A stretch of 47,630 nt of DNA from DSCS01 sp035391585 (lineage in GTDB: Bacteria; Macinerneyibacteriota; Macinerneyibacteria; Macinerneyibacteriales; DSCS01): positions 1 to 47,630 of the forward strand of contig CAZNOX010000013.1 of NCBI GenBank assembly GCA_964574875.1, in the 5' to 3' direction. The position numbers and the translations under genes were made by a program. Below the pieces are notes generated by a model. It saw only the letters and a program-made list of their open reading frames with translations, was not told where the DNA came from and made no database searches. Of the stretch, positions 32,323-40,694 are shown one piece after another (position 1 is the first letter of the stretch; each line of letters opens with the position of its first letter).

Positions 32323-35204
32323 TGGTTGACCTCCTTTATAGGATCGTTTAAAAACTGAGGTTGACAGATATTAAGCAGCGTGGGAAGAAGTGTCAGGGCC
32401 CCCAGGGACGATGTGAGCATGGTGAGTGCGATGAGCCAGCCTGCTGACTGAAGCGGGGGGAAGTTGGAGAAGCAGAGGACCAGAAATCCCGCTGCCACCG
32501 AGATCATATTGAAGATGATGGCCCGCCCCGCTGTGGTCATGGTCCCTATAGTCGCTGTTTTAGGATCACTTCCGGACAACGTGAAATGATGATACCGGCT
32601 TAAAAAATGGATCGCATAATCCACACCGATCCCGATGGCCACCGAAGCGATGATCGCTGTCGCCAGGTCGAGTTTGGTTCCGGTGAGTCCCATCATGCCG
32701 AAGTTGACAAGAATGGCCAGAAGAAGAGGGACAACGCTCAGCAGGCCCGCTGCTGGAGACCGGAACATGAGAGAGACCACAAGGACCACAAGAAGAGCCG
32801 CCATGATGATGCTGCTGATCTGTGTCCTGATGATCAGCCGGTTGACCACAAGATAGAGTTTGGAGACACCGCCTGTCTTCACAAGAGCCGCAGTCCCGAT
32901 CTTTTCCGCCAGCTCTCCGTAAAGCAGAGCATCGGCATCGTTAAGCACTTCAATAAGGGAGAAAGAGGCGGTCTCCTCCCCGCTCTTTCTGTCCTCTTCC
33001 CAATACTCCCGGTATGTCGTGAAGAGGTCCGCCAGCTCAGGGGAAGCATTCAGAAGAGCATCTCCGGACAGACTGTCAAGGCCGGCTTTCACTTCCCGGA
33101 GATCATAGGATTCCACGTCTCTTCGGAAGGCCAGCTCGTGGGCCCGGTCCAGACGTTTCACCCCCTGGTCTTCTCTCATCTCCGCTGTATCATGAAAGAC
33201 ATCCCGGGCATACGATTCCACTTTGCTCACGATCCCCTGGATCGTCCTGGTGTTGGACTTTCTGATCTGGATAAAGATATTGGCCTTCTGGTAGTTATAA
33301 TCCACCACATCGCTGAAGTCATCCGGATCTCCCGATGTGGTATAGAGAAAGAGGTATTGTGCAATGAGGCTTTTGGAATCGGGAACAGAAAAGAAACCGG
33401 GGTCATCATTGTTCATGGCTTTATTCATCAGCTTGACAAAATCCACAAACGAAAGGGTGTTCCCCACATTCTCCAGGCTTTCGGCATACTCCTGGATCCG
33501 TTCGATCTTCCTGAGCACATCCGGCTCCTTCATGGCATCAGCCGTCAAGCCGTCGATGACAAGGTTGAGTGTGGACGTCCCTCCGAATGAGGCATTGATC
33601 TTTTCATCAGCCTGCCGGACGGGGCTGCTCTTCTTAAAAAACTCCACGGTGTTGGTATCGATGACCATACGCGAGATCCCCCATATGGAGAGGGCCACGA
33701 TGACAAGAGCCAGGGCCAGGATCCCTTTTCGGCCTTTATAGACCGCCTCTCCTGCTGAACGCAGAAAATGCTGGAAAAATGTGGGTTTTCCTTTTCGCCC
33801 GGTCTCCCCCCGGACCGGAAGTTTTTTCGGCCTGGGAAGAAGGACCAGAAATGAGGGGACGAAAAAGATGTTCACTGCCAGGGCGAAAAAGATCCCGATT
33901 CCCGTAAAGATACCGAAGTTCTGCATGGGTGTCATGGGAGACGTCGTCAGAGAAGAAAACCCGATGACTGTGGTCACGCCTGCCATGACCACGGCCATTC
34001 CCACAAGTCTCATGATTTTGGTGATGAGGCCGGGCATGGTCTCTTCTTCATGAAGATGCTCATAGAAACTGTTGATGATATGGATCCCGTAAGCACTTCC
34101 CACACCGATGAGCAGAACAGGAAGGGTGACAGAGATCTGATTCAGCGGCACCTTCAAAAGCCCCATGAGCCCTGTGACCCAGACCGTGGAAATGACCACA
34201 GAGAAAAGGGGAAAGAGGACGCCCCGGATCTTTCTGAAGGCCAGAAAAAGGAACAGGAAGACCACGGCGACCACCAGCGGAACGAGACGGGTCACGTCCT
34301 GAAGCATATAGACGCCCAGCATGGAGTTGACAATATTCTCTCCGGAATAGTAGATCTCTTCACTCCCCGGGACCTCGCGGACCGCCTTCCGGATATCCCT
34401 GACTACGCGGTCCTCCAGGGGAAGAGAAAAGTAATCCCTGTTCACGCTGAAGACAAGGGATGTCCGGTTGTCTCTGCTTTCCATAAAAAAGGGAGATCCC
34501 AGGATCCCGTCCCTGTACAGGATTGACGTGAGGGCCTCTCCCTTTTGCTTTCCGTTGAGAACGAAAAGTGTCTTTTCCCCCTCTTTTCTGATCTCTGATA
34601 GAAGCCCGGCTTCCTCCAGCGACTCCCGGAAACGCGCGAGTTCAGATCGATAATTTTCTTCCTGTGCTTCCTGATCAAGAGGACTTTCAGGAAGATCCCG
34701 GAGCGTGAGGATGATTCCGGCAGCCTTTGCGTCACGGGAGACAAGATTGTCCGCAAAAAGCGGGTTGGAGAGGGCCTCGCTTCTTATCCGCCCCAGGACG
34801 GAGGGATCCTCCTCCAACGTCCCCTCCTCCCAGAGAGGCCCCACGCGCATTCCGCCCTCATCGCCTGTGATCATGGAACTGAGAGCCAGGGAATCGACTT
34901 TATCCACATAGTCGAGCTGCTCAAGCACACGAGACATGATCTCGATGCGCTGTAGAGTCTCCCTGGTGAAGACGCCCTCAGGGCGGTGAGAAAGAAGCTC
35001 CACAAAGACCTTGTCCTGGGGGCCGAACGTATTTTCGATCTCTGAAAAGAAGACCTCTTCTCTGTTCGTCTCGGGTATATACTGGTTGATATCGTTATCA
35101 AATCGGATCTGTCCGATAAAAAAGGCAAAGAAAAGTGTCAGTGCCAACGTGGCTCCCACGATGCTTCTGGGATAGTGAAGAATCAGCCGGATGATCTTAT
35201 TCAT
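32319..35204 (-). CDS. RND superfamily (MMPL) transporter
   Basis: A 961-residue transporter with the two-fold MMPL plan. TM1 (about 5-30) is followed by a large periplasmic domain, six helices (about 310-480), another single helix (near 510), a second periplasmic domain and six final helices (about 780-950). MMPL marks include IGVGSAYGIHIINSFYEH in the first half and the matching IGIGVDYAIHFLSRY in the second. HpnN and MmpL relatives move hopanoids, lipids or other hydrophobic compounds. The ATG at 35204 was chosen for its AAGGG and normal TM1 start. It overlaps the TetR gene by eight bases, so control by that repressor is likely. Confidence 0.92.
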   Translation of the reverse strand: MNKIIRLILHYPRSIVGATLALTLFFAFFIGQIRFDNDINQYIPETNREEVFFSEIENTFGPQDKVFVELLSHRPEGVFTRETLQRIEIMSRVLEQLDYVDKVDSLALSSMITGDEGGMRVGPLWEEGTLEEDPSVLGRIRSEALSNPLFADNLVSRDAKAAGIILTLRDLPESPLDQEAQEENYRSELARFRESLEEAGLLSEIRKEGEKTLFVLNGKQKGEALTSILYRDGILGSPFFMESRDNRTSLVFSVNRDYFSLPLEDRVVRDIRKAVREVPGSEEIYYSGENIVNSMLGVYMLQDVTRLVPLVVAVVFLFLFLAFRKIRGVLFPLFSVVISTVWVTGLMGLLKVPLNQISVTLPVLLIGVGSAYGIHIINSFYEHLHEEETMPGLITKIMRLVGMAVVMAGVTTVIGFSSLTTSPMTPMQNFGIFTGIGIFFALAVNIFFVPSFLVLLPRPKKLPVRGETGRKGKPTFFQHFLRSAGEAVYKGRKGILALALVIVALSIWGISRMVIDTNTVEFFKKSSPVRQADEKINASFGGTSTLNLVIDGLTADAMKEPDVLRKIERIQEYAESLENVGNTLSFVDFVKLMNKAMNNDDPGFFSVPDSKSLIAQYLFLYTTSGDPDDFSDVVDYNYQKANIFIQIRKSNTRTIQGIVSKVESYARDVFHDTAEMREDQGVKRLDRAHELAFRRDVESYDLREVKAGLDSLSGDALLNASPELADLFTTYREYWEEDRKSGEETASFSLIEVLNDADALLYGELAEKIGTAALVKTGGVSKLYLVVNRLIIRTQISSIIMAALLVVLVVSLMFRSPAAGLLSVVPLLLAILVNFGMMGLTGTKLDLATAIIASVAIGIGVDYAIHFLSRYHHFTLSGSDPKTATIGTMTTAGRAIIFNMISVAAGFLVLCFSNFPPLQSAGWLIALTMLTSSLGALTLLPTLLNICQPQFLNDPIKEVNQ

Positions 35205-35799
35205 GGTCTTTCCCTTCAAAACCGAAGACAAAATACTCGATGGCCTGGTCAAACATGCTGAACAGCTTCTCCTTGGAGTACTTGTTGGTCACCCAGTCGA
35301 AAAGCAAAGCTTCAATAAGGCCCAGAGAAGCAATGGAGACAATATGGACATTGATATCCTGGCGGACATACCCCTGGTCCTTGGCTTCCTGGAGCAGTTT
35401 TTTGATGAGGAAATTATACTCTTTTTCCAATTTCGGGGCCAGGTAGCTCAAGGCTTCTGTGGTCTGCCTGAGCTCCACCAGGAAGACGCGGGCCATATCC
35501 ATGTTCTCACTCAGGATCTCCGCCACTGTCCTCAGGACTCTTTTGAATTTTTCAAGAGGATGGAGGGATGTGTCCAGGATCGTCTGGATATCCCTGATCA
35601 CGCGGTCCAGAAAAGCGACAAAGAGTTCGATGAGAATATTGTCTTTATTGTCAAAGTAGATGTAGACTGTCCCGACGCCCACATTGGCCCGTTCTGCGAT
35701 CTCTTTGACATTGGTGTAGAAAAATCCCTTTTCAGCAAACAGCTCCATGGCGGCCTGGATGATCTCGCGCCCTTTGGTCTGGCTTTTGATACGTGCCAT
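35197..35799 (-). CDS. TetR/AcrR-family transcriptional regulator
   Basis: A 200-residue TetR-type regulator. The N-terminal helix-turn-helix (about 10-55) shows IIQAAMELFAEKGF and VKEIAERANVGVGTVYIYF, the classic pattern. The C-terminal helical domain would bind a ligand, here possibly a lipid or fatty acyl compound given its target. ATG 35799 has AGGAGGGG. It leads the operon with the RND, LolA-like and barrel genes. A 20-bp palindrome and a consensus promoter stand directly upstream, so it very likely represses its own operon. Confidence 0.92.
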   Translation of the reverse strand: MARIKSQTKGREIIQAAMELFAEKGFFYTNVKEIAERANVGVGTVYIYFDNKDNILIELFVAFLDRVIRDIQTILDTSLHPLEKFKRVLRTVAEILSENMDMARVFLVELRQTTEALSYLAPKLEKEYNFLIKKLLQEAKDQGYVRQDINVHIVSIASLGLIEALLFDWVTNKYSKEKLFSMFDQAIEYFVFGFEGKDHE

Positions 35800-35816
35800 A
35801 TCCCCTCCTTTTCATA

Positions 35817-35836
35817 ATGAATGAACAGTCATTCAT
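35817..35836. promoter_or_regulatory. TetR operator (palindrome)
   Basis: A perfect inverted repeat, ATGAATGA-ACAG-TCATTCAT, with 8-bp arms and a 4-base centre. It begins about six bases after the -10 box of the operon promoter, so a bound dimer would cover the start of transcription. TGAATGA/TCATTCA arms are common in TetR-family operators. Confidence 0.8.
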
Positions 35837-35842
35837 AAACTG

Positions 35843-35871
35843 ATGATAAGGGCATCCTGTCCCTGTGTCAA
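35843..35871 (-). promoter_or_regulatory. Promoter of the tetR-RND operon
   Basis: Minus strand: perfect TTGACA (35866-35871), 17-base spacer, TATCAT (35843-35848). The start site would fall at the upstream edge of the operator palindrome. Confidence 0.8.
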
Positions 35872-35886
35872 GGGGAAACTGAATCA

Positions 35887-36294
35887 TTATTCACTTTTGG
35901 GGAAAGAAAACCCGAACGGGAGCAGATCCCTGAATCGAAAAGCCTCCCGGTTCCCTGACATGGACTCGCATGTCACCGGCATATCCGGAGAGCAGAACTC
36001 ACTGAGAACCTGCAGACAGGCTCCGCAGGGACGGGGAGGGATGTCTCCGTCGGCCAGGATGTAGAGAAAGGAAAACTCCCGTTCCCCTTCTCCGATGGCT
36101 TGAAAAAGGGCATTCCGCTCTGCGCAGACAGTGAGCCCGAAAGAGCTGTTCTCCACATTGACCCCGGTGAAGATACGGCTGCCGTCCCGGGATAAAAGAA
36201 GAGCCCCCACCCGGAAATTCGAGTAGGGGCTGTATGAATTCTGAATCACATCTTCAGCATGAGCACGAAGCTTCTGCAGAGAAGGTTCTGTCAT
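35887..36294 (-). CDS. cdd: Cytidine deaminase
   Basis: A 135-residue tetrameric-type cytidine deaminase that converts cytidine and deoxycytidine to the uridine forms. Zinc site: TVCAERNAL (Cys and catalytic Glu) and PCGACLQVLSEF (two Cys). The N-terminal SPYSNFRVGALLL and NVENSSFGLTVCAE complete the pattern. ATG 36294 overlaps the upstream unknown gene by four bases (ATGA), placing a pyrimidine salvage enzyme at the end of the glmL operon. Confidence 0.95.
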   Translation of the reverse strand: MTEPSLQKLRAHAEDVIQNSYSPYSNFRVGALLLSRDGSRIFTGVNVENSSFGLTVCAERNALFQAIGEGEREFSFLYILADGDIPPRPCGACLQVLSEFCSPDMPVTCESMSGNREAFRFRDLLPFGFSFPKSE

Positions 36295-37418
36295 TTCACC
36301 TCGATACGTTCCACGTTGGCGCGGGGAACGATCCGCTCTTCACCGTTGGACAGTTTGACACGGAAGACGCGGACCATGGTCTCGGATTCCATCTTATGAA
36401 GTGCCGGGACCATCTCCGTGATCGTTCCGAGCTCACCGAAAAGAGGTTCACGGATGATCCGGATGGGATCTCCCACCTGAAGGCCACGTCCCTCCTCTTC
36501 GGCACCTTTATTCTTATCGAAGGCCTTGTCCACGGGGATGATGATCTCGGGACGCATGACGCCTGCGCGGATCTGGGTCGCTCCGTTGACAGAAGCCCAT
36601 TTCCCTTCATTTGCTTTCAGAAGCTCGAAGGTGCGCTGAGCCATGTACATCTCACCGAAGCCTTCTGTGGCGATGAGTGTAAATCCGATCTTCTCATGGC
36701 CGGTGATGGCGACACCGATATCATAACCCAAAAGGGCCCTGAGATCCTTGTCGTCCACACCTCCCACAACGACAGCGGAAACACCCATCTGTTTTGCTTT
36801 TTTAATCGCATCCAGCCGGATCAGGGATCCGCCCACGACGATCTTCCCCTTATGTTCCGCTTTGATGAGATCGGCCGTCAACTCTTCTTTGGGATGACTG
36901 ACAACGACAGCGATCTCCCCGCTGCGTTCACCGGAAAGGCCGAAGATCCCCTGGATAAAAGCGCCCATGGTCTCCACCTGGCACCCCTCCTGAGGGAAGG
37001 TCTCGGTCACGACTCCGTCGATATAGGCCCGGACTTCGATGGGAATGGGGGGCTCACGGAGAAGCACCTGACCGGTAACGTCGGAGATGTTCTCAATGGT
37101 CCCGGTGATGGGAGAAATGGAATAATTCTTGAAGAGGCCGAAAAAAGATTTATAGAGAGCCACTTTTTCGCCCTTTTCCACTTTATCGCCTTCTTTTTTC
37201 ATCATGCATTCCCGGACTTCATTGGCGGCGACTCCGAGCTGATTGGCAATATTCACCGGAATAACGTTTCCCGGCAGGTCAGTTTTGGCTACGACCTGAT
37301 CATAGGAGACTTTATCTCCCTCTTTGACCAGGACCTCCCCTTTCAGAGGAAGGATTCTTTTTTTCTTGACTATGGTTTCCTGAGTGACTTTCAACCCGGG
37401 TGTAAATGCTTGAGCCAT
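36291..37418 (-). CDS. Unknown conserved-looking protein with barrel-sandwich-like and KOW-like parts, in the glmL operon
   Basis: A 375-residue soluble protein with no signal peptide. Residues about 5-60 (KKRILPLKGEVLVKEGDKVSY, then VVAKTDLPGN) resemble the biotinyl-lipoyl/RnfC-type barrel-sandwich fold. A second such half may lie near residues 95-150 (SPITGTIENISDVTGQVL). The middle (about 165-270) looks alpha/beta and contains GGVDDKDLRALLGYDIGVAITG. The C-terminus (GDPIRIIREPLFGELGTI ... VPRANVERIEV) looks like a KOW/SH3-type motif. I do not recognise a characterised family. It follows glmL by 12 bases, so it probably works with the reactivating ATPase or its mutase. No function can be stated. 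Confidence 0.75.
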   Translation of the reverse strand: MAQAFTPGLKVTQETIVKKKRILPLKGEVLVKEGDKVSYDQVVAKTDLPGNVIPVNIANQLGVAANEVRECMMKKEGDKVEKGEKVALYKSFFGLFKNYSISPITGTIENISDVTGQVLLREPPIPIEVRAYIDGVVTETFPQEGCQVETMGAFIQGIFGLSGERSGEIAVVVSHPKEELTADLIKAEHKGKIVVGGSLIRLDAIKKAKQMGVSAVVVGGVDDKDLRALLGYDIGVAITGHEKIGFTLIATEGFGEMYMAQRTFELLKANEGKWASVNGATQIRAGVMRPEIIIPVDKAFDKNKGAEEEGRGLQVGDPIRIIREPLFGELGTITEMVPALHKMESETMVRVFRVKLSNGEERIVPRANVERIEVK

Positions 37419-37429
37419 CTTCGACCTCC

Positions 37430-39364
37430 TTATTCGCTTATATATTTTTTCAGGGCTTCCACGTCATAGGCTTCCATGACAGCAGCCCATTCCAGCAGCT
37501 TCTGTACACGCTCTTTGTCCCCGGCGGGGATGGTGAACGGCCGGCGTCCGCGGGCATCAAAGATAATACCGGTTGTCCCGCCTGAGACATTCACAGTCAA
37601 CTCTTTGCCGGGGCCGTTTCCCACATCAAAGCCCTTGACGGGTTTCACGGTGACCTTGGCTGTCTCATCAAGATCGAGAGGAATACGGTACATCTCACCG
37701 TAGTTCATCATCTTCCTGATCACATGCCCTGTCATATCTTCAACCACAGGGAAATGCGGTGACTCTTCTTTGGCTCTCTTGATAAAGGCCTCTTTATCAA
37801 GAGGATGCTCCACGATGACCTCCATGACAGGACGCCCGGCCTTTCCCCGTCCCACAGGGGCGATACATGTGCCGAGATAGATCAGGCAGTCGCGCTCAAA
37901 GACCTGTGTGGCCGCTTCTTTGTTCACCTGGGCAAGCACGCCCAGCTGAGGCATCATGAAGATACTGTCAACGGTGAGGGTGGTGATCCCTTCGGGAAGG
38001 AAGGCATCGATGAGCATATAGGCAGACTGATGACGTCTGGGAGCATGAGAGAGGACTCCGCCGCTTCCGATGATCATGTTCAGCTCCATCATATCCACAA
38101 GGCTTTGCCCGCTTTCTGTCTGTTCAAAGGCATCGGAGATGGTCCTCTGCTGCTGGACACCTTTCAGCCCCACAGCCAGGGATTTGTGATGCTCAAAGGC
38201 CAGGCGCAGGGCTTCCCGTGCAATGGACTGCTCAAAGACAAGGGATTCCAGGGTCTCCGGGATCGTCGTGGGACGGATCATCTTGTTTTTGACGATATTT
38301 CTCAACTTTTTCTCATCCATATGGATGGGCATCCACCGCATGACATGATCAAGCCCGGCTTCTGCAAAGACATTGGAAATACTGTAGCTCATCCCCAGGT
38401 TCGCTGATACCGTCCTGTTGAAGACCTTCTCGATGTCGCCTTTTTCATTTTCTGACTCAAAGACCGAGAAGACATCCGTGGTGGCTCCGCCGATATCCAC
38501 GCCCACAACAGCGATATTGCGTTCATTGGCCACGGTCTCGATCATGGATCCCACAGCTCCGGGAGTGGGCATAATAGGCGCATCGGTCCAGGACATGAGT
38601 TTCTTGTATCCCGGAGCCTGCTGCATAACATGCTCCATAAAAAGATTGTGGATCTTGTGACGGGCAGGGCCCAGGTTTTCCTGCTCCAGCGTGGGACGGA
38701 TATTGTCGATGATCTCCAGGGCCATCTTTTCGCCGATGGTCTCCTGGACGATGTCTCTGGCCTTCTGAGCGGAGTTCCCGGCATAGATCAGGGGAAGTTT
38801 ATACCCGATTCCCAGTCTGGGACGGGGATCGGCTGCTGAGATGATCTCGGCCAGTTCCGCGATATGTGTAGTTGTCCCGCCGTCAACACCGCCGGCCAGA
38901 AGGATCATGTCCGGACGGAGGTTACGGATCTTTTCAATACGCTGATGAGGGAGCCGTCCGTCGTTGGTGGCGATGACATCCATGACGATGGCGCCTGCGC
39001 CCAGGGCCGCTCTCTGTGCGGATTCCCCGGTCATGGACTTGACCACTCCGGCCACCATCATCTGTAATCCTCCTCCGGCTGACGAGGTGGAGACATAGAT
39101 ATCCATCCCCTCTTTGTCATTCTTTCTCTCTTTTTTCAAAAGATTCCCGGTGATAAAAGACCGGTCAGACAGGTCTTCGATCTCGTTTATCGCATTCAAA
39201 ACGCCCTTGGTCACATCCTCAAAAGGGGCTTCGACAGTGGTCGGGGCTTCACCGCGGCTGATCAGCCTGTATTCCCCGTCGACTTTTTCCACTAAAATTG
39301 CCTTTGTTGTTGTACTTCCGCAGTCGGTTGCAATAATGGTTTTCATCTCTTTTTTATCTCCCAT
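37430..39364 (-). CDS. glmL: GlmL/MutL-type reactivating ATPase for a B12-dependent mutase
   Basis: A 644-residue protein of the MutL/GlmL family, encoded beside glutamate mutase or ornithine aminomutase in other anaerobes. Its actin-like (ASKHA) ATPase parts are visible: ATDCGSTTTKAILVEK at the start, GVDIGGATTDVFSV in the middle and LLAGGVDGG for nucleotide binding. The family is thought to reactivate or assemble adenosylcobalamin-dependent carbon-skeleton mutases. ATG 39364 has AAAGGAG. No mutase subunit gene lies in this window, so the partner must be elsewhere or the protein has another client. Confidence 0.85.
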   Translation of the reverse strand: MGDKKEMKTIIATDCGSTTTKAILVEKVDGEYRLISRGEAPTTVEAPFEDVTKGVLNAINEIEDLSDRSFITGNLLKKERKNDKEGMDIYVSTSSAGGGLQMMVAGVVKSMTGESAQRAALGAGAIVMDVIATNDGRLPHQRIEKIRNLRPDMILLAGGVDGGTTTHIAELAEIISAADPRPRLGIGYKLPLIYAGNSAQKARDIVQETIGEKMALEIIDNIRPTLEQENLGPARHKIHNLFMEHVMQQAPGYKKLMSWTDAPIMPTPGAVGSMIETVANERNIAVVGVDIGGATTDVFSVFESENEKGDIEKVFNRTVSANLGMSYSISNVFAEAGLDHVMRWMPIHMDEKKLRNIVKNKMIRPTTIPETLESLVFEQSIAREALRLAFEHHKSLAVGLKGVQQQRTISDAFEQTESGQSLVDMMELNMIIGSGGVLSHAPRRHQSAYMLIDAFLPEGITTLTVDSIFMMPQLGVLAQVNKEAATQVFERDCLIYLGTCIAPVGRGKAGRPVMEVIVEHPLDKEAFIKRAKEESPHFPVVEDMTGHVIRKMMNYGEMYRIPLDLDETAKVTVKPVKGFDVGNGPGKELTVNVSGGTTGIIFDARGRRPFTIPAGDKERVQKLLEWAAVMEAYDVEALKKYISE

Positions 39365-39377
39365 GAACGACTCCTTT

Positions 39378-39755
39378 CTACTTACCGCTTATTTTCTTAA
39401 AAATGCTTTTTCTGTTTTGTCTTCTCTTCCGCTTTTCTTCTTTCCGCTGCGCTTTCAACTCTTTCTCTTTGGCCTGCTGCTCCTGGTCCCCCTCTTCGAT
39501 CTTGTCCAGCAGATACTCGATATTACTCCTCTCCTCCATGATCACAGCGTATTTCTCCAATTCCCATTTTGTGAAGATGGCTGTGACAATGGGAGAGATA
39601 AAGATTAAAAACTGCGATCCCACCCGGTTCATATACTTTGTGCTTTCCAGAAAAATCACAGCGGGAGTCGCCATATGAAAGCGGACGACTTCACGGGCCA
39701 GTTTATCCAGGAGGGCATAGCGTTCTTCTTCCGGGATGTCTTCATACAGATACAT
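39378..39755 (-). CDS. Small unknown protein of the glmL operon
   Basis: A 125-residue protein that I cannot assign. It has an acidic N-terminal helix region (EDIPEEERYALLDKLA) and a hydrophobic centre (TPAVIFLESTKYMNRVGS, then FLIFISPIVTAIF) that could be a membrane-dipping hairpin. The charged, helical Lys/Glu/Arg-rich tail (about 80-125) is likely a coiled coil. The overlap with the PH-like gene (TGATG at 39755) and the short gap to glmL put it in the same operon. A membrane-linked helper of the glmL system is a guess. Confidence 0.7.
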   Translation of the reverse strand: MYLYEDIPEEERYALLDKLAREVVRFHMATPAVIFLESTKYMNRVGSQFLIFISPIVTAIFTKWELEKYAVIMEERSNIEYLLDKIEEGDQEQQAKEKELKAQRKEEKRKRRQNRKSIFKKISGK

Positions 39756-40156
39756 CAGGCGATCATCTCCTCAGCCAGATGCCGCACGCCGTCGACATCG
39801 GGGATATCATAAAGAATCGTTGTCTTTGACCGCCTGAAAAGGGTGCGTCCCCGGGGAGGATTGAGCACAAGCCCGCCGTTGACGATCCTGAAACGCTCCA
39901 CGTCGCTCCACGCGATGACCTTCACATTCAGAGGAGTGGCCACGGTGATCCCTTCAGGGGAGAGCGCATAGCGGATGGGCAGGAAAAAGGTCATGTTGGG
40001 GACAAAGATCAGGATAACAGCCAGGGCTGCCAAAAACGCATTCACGTATACCGCCAGAAAGAAGACGAGAAAGAGTGAAAAAAGCGTGATCAAGATCCCC
40101 CTTGTCATAAATTTTTTGAAAAGATGTACTGTCCATTTATATTCCTGTGCAGTCAT
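39755..40156 (-). CDS. Small membrane protein with bacterial PH-like domain
   Basis: A 133-residue protein with two N-terminal membrane helices (about 18-40 and 42-62). A bacterial pleckstrin-homology-like beta domain follows (YALSPEGITVATPLNVKVIAWSDVERF, quoted in parts: ALSPEGITV, IAWSDVERF). ATG 40156 follows AAGGGAA. It leads the glmL operon. Such bPH proteins often stand beside the membrane in stress or envelope roles; none is proven here. A similar protein is encoded divergently at 40269. Confidence 0.75.
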   Translation of the reverse strand: MTAQEYKWTVHLFKKFMTRGILITLFSLFLVFFLAVYVNAFLAALAVILIFVPNMTFFLPIRYALSPEGITVATPLNVKVIAWSDVERFRIVNGGLVLNPPRGRTLFRRSKTTILYDIPDVDGVRHLAEEMIA

Positions 40157-40166
40157 TTCCCTTAAA

Positions 40167-40195
40167 GATGTAACACATAAAGGCTATCACGTCAA
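40167..40195 (-). promoter_or_regulatory. Promoter of the glmL operon
   Basis: Minus strand: TTGACG (40190-40195), 17-base spacer, TGT-TACATC (-10 at 40167-40172 with extended TGn). The ATG at 40156 is about 11 bases from the -10 box, so the leader would be very short, only a few bases before the SD. Confidence 0.45.
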
Positions 40196-40232
40196 CATTT
40201 TTCTAGATTTGGGTTTCAAACGGAATCCCTTG

Positions 40233-40241
40233 TGCTATAAT
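40233..40241 (+). promoter_or_regulatory. Extended -10 promoter of the plus-strand PH-like gene
   Basis: TGC-TATAAT (40233-40241) is a perfect extended -10. The -35 region (TTTCAA, 40214-40219) is weak. The SD AAGGAGG and the ATG at 40269 follow at normal distances. Confidence 0.6.
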
Positions 40242-40268
40242 AAGTTAACTTGACCAAGGAGGCAAAAT

Positions 40269-40694
40269 ATGGAGAAAAGATGGGACTTTTCCCGTCCTGA
40301 AAAAAACCGTGTCATCAAGTGGCTTTTTCTGCTTTTTACTCTCTTTATCATCATATTCGGTGTCTGGGTGGGACTGGGCCGCGACCTCCCCTGGCTGGTC
40401 ATCGGAAGCCTCGTCCTGGGAGCCGCTGATCTCTTCATCTATCTCACTGTCCATCCCGTAAGCATCATCGCGCTCCACGAACATCATATCACCGTGAACA
40501 AGAAATCTTTTCCTTTAGCGGCTCTTCAGAGGATCTCTCTTTCCCGCGGAAAACTCCTTTTTCAGATCGGCCACTCCAAAAGCCATTATGTCTATACGCC
40601 CGGGATCGGAACAGACCGGATGCTGGACGAGATCTCGGAGATCCTTCCGGAAATCAGTAATGTCACGATTGAAGATAACAGGGAAAAGAAATAG
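40269..40694 (+). CDS. Small membrane protein, PH-like, divergent to the glmL operon
   Basis: A 141-residue protein with two membrane helices (about 16-37 and 43-63), then a beta-rich soluble part (HEHHITVNKKSFPLAALQRI, then GKLLFQIGHS) and a charged tail. Size and plan match the PH-like protein at 39755-40156, from which it is transcribed divergently. ATG 40269 has a strong SD (AAGGAGG). Its stop overlaps the 3' end of the elongator tRNA-Met gene on the other strand. Function unknown. Confidence 0.75.
   Translation: MEKRWDFSRPEKNRVIKWLFLLFTLFIIIFGVWVGLGRDLPWLVIGSLVLGAADLFIYLTVHPVSIIALHEHHITVNKKSFPLAALQRISLSRGKLLFQIGHSKSHYVYTPGIGTDRMLDEISEILPEISNVTIEDNREKK

Noticed and set aside
35880..35893. 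Second TetR operator TGAAT-CATT-ATTCA
   Set aside because: Arms are only 5 bp, it covers the cdd stop and lies upstream of the -35 box; kept only as a possible weak half-site.
36234..37469. 411-codon plus-strand frame opposite the 375-residue gene
   Set aside because: Shadow frame; the minus-strand gene has the SD, operon position and domain-like patterns.
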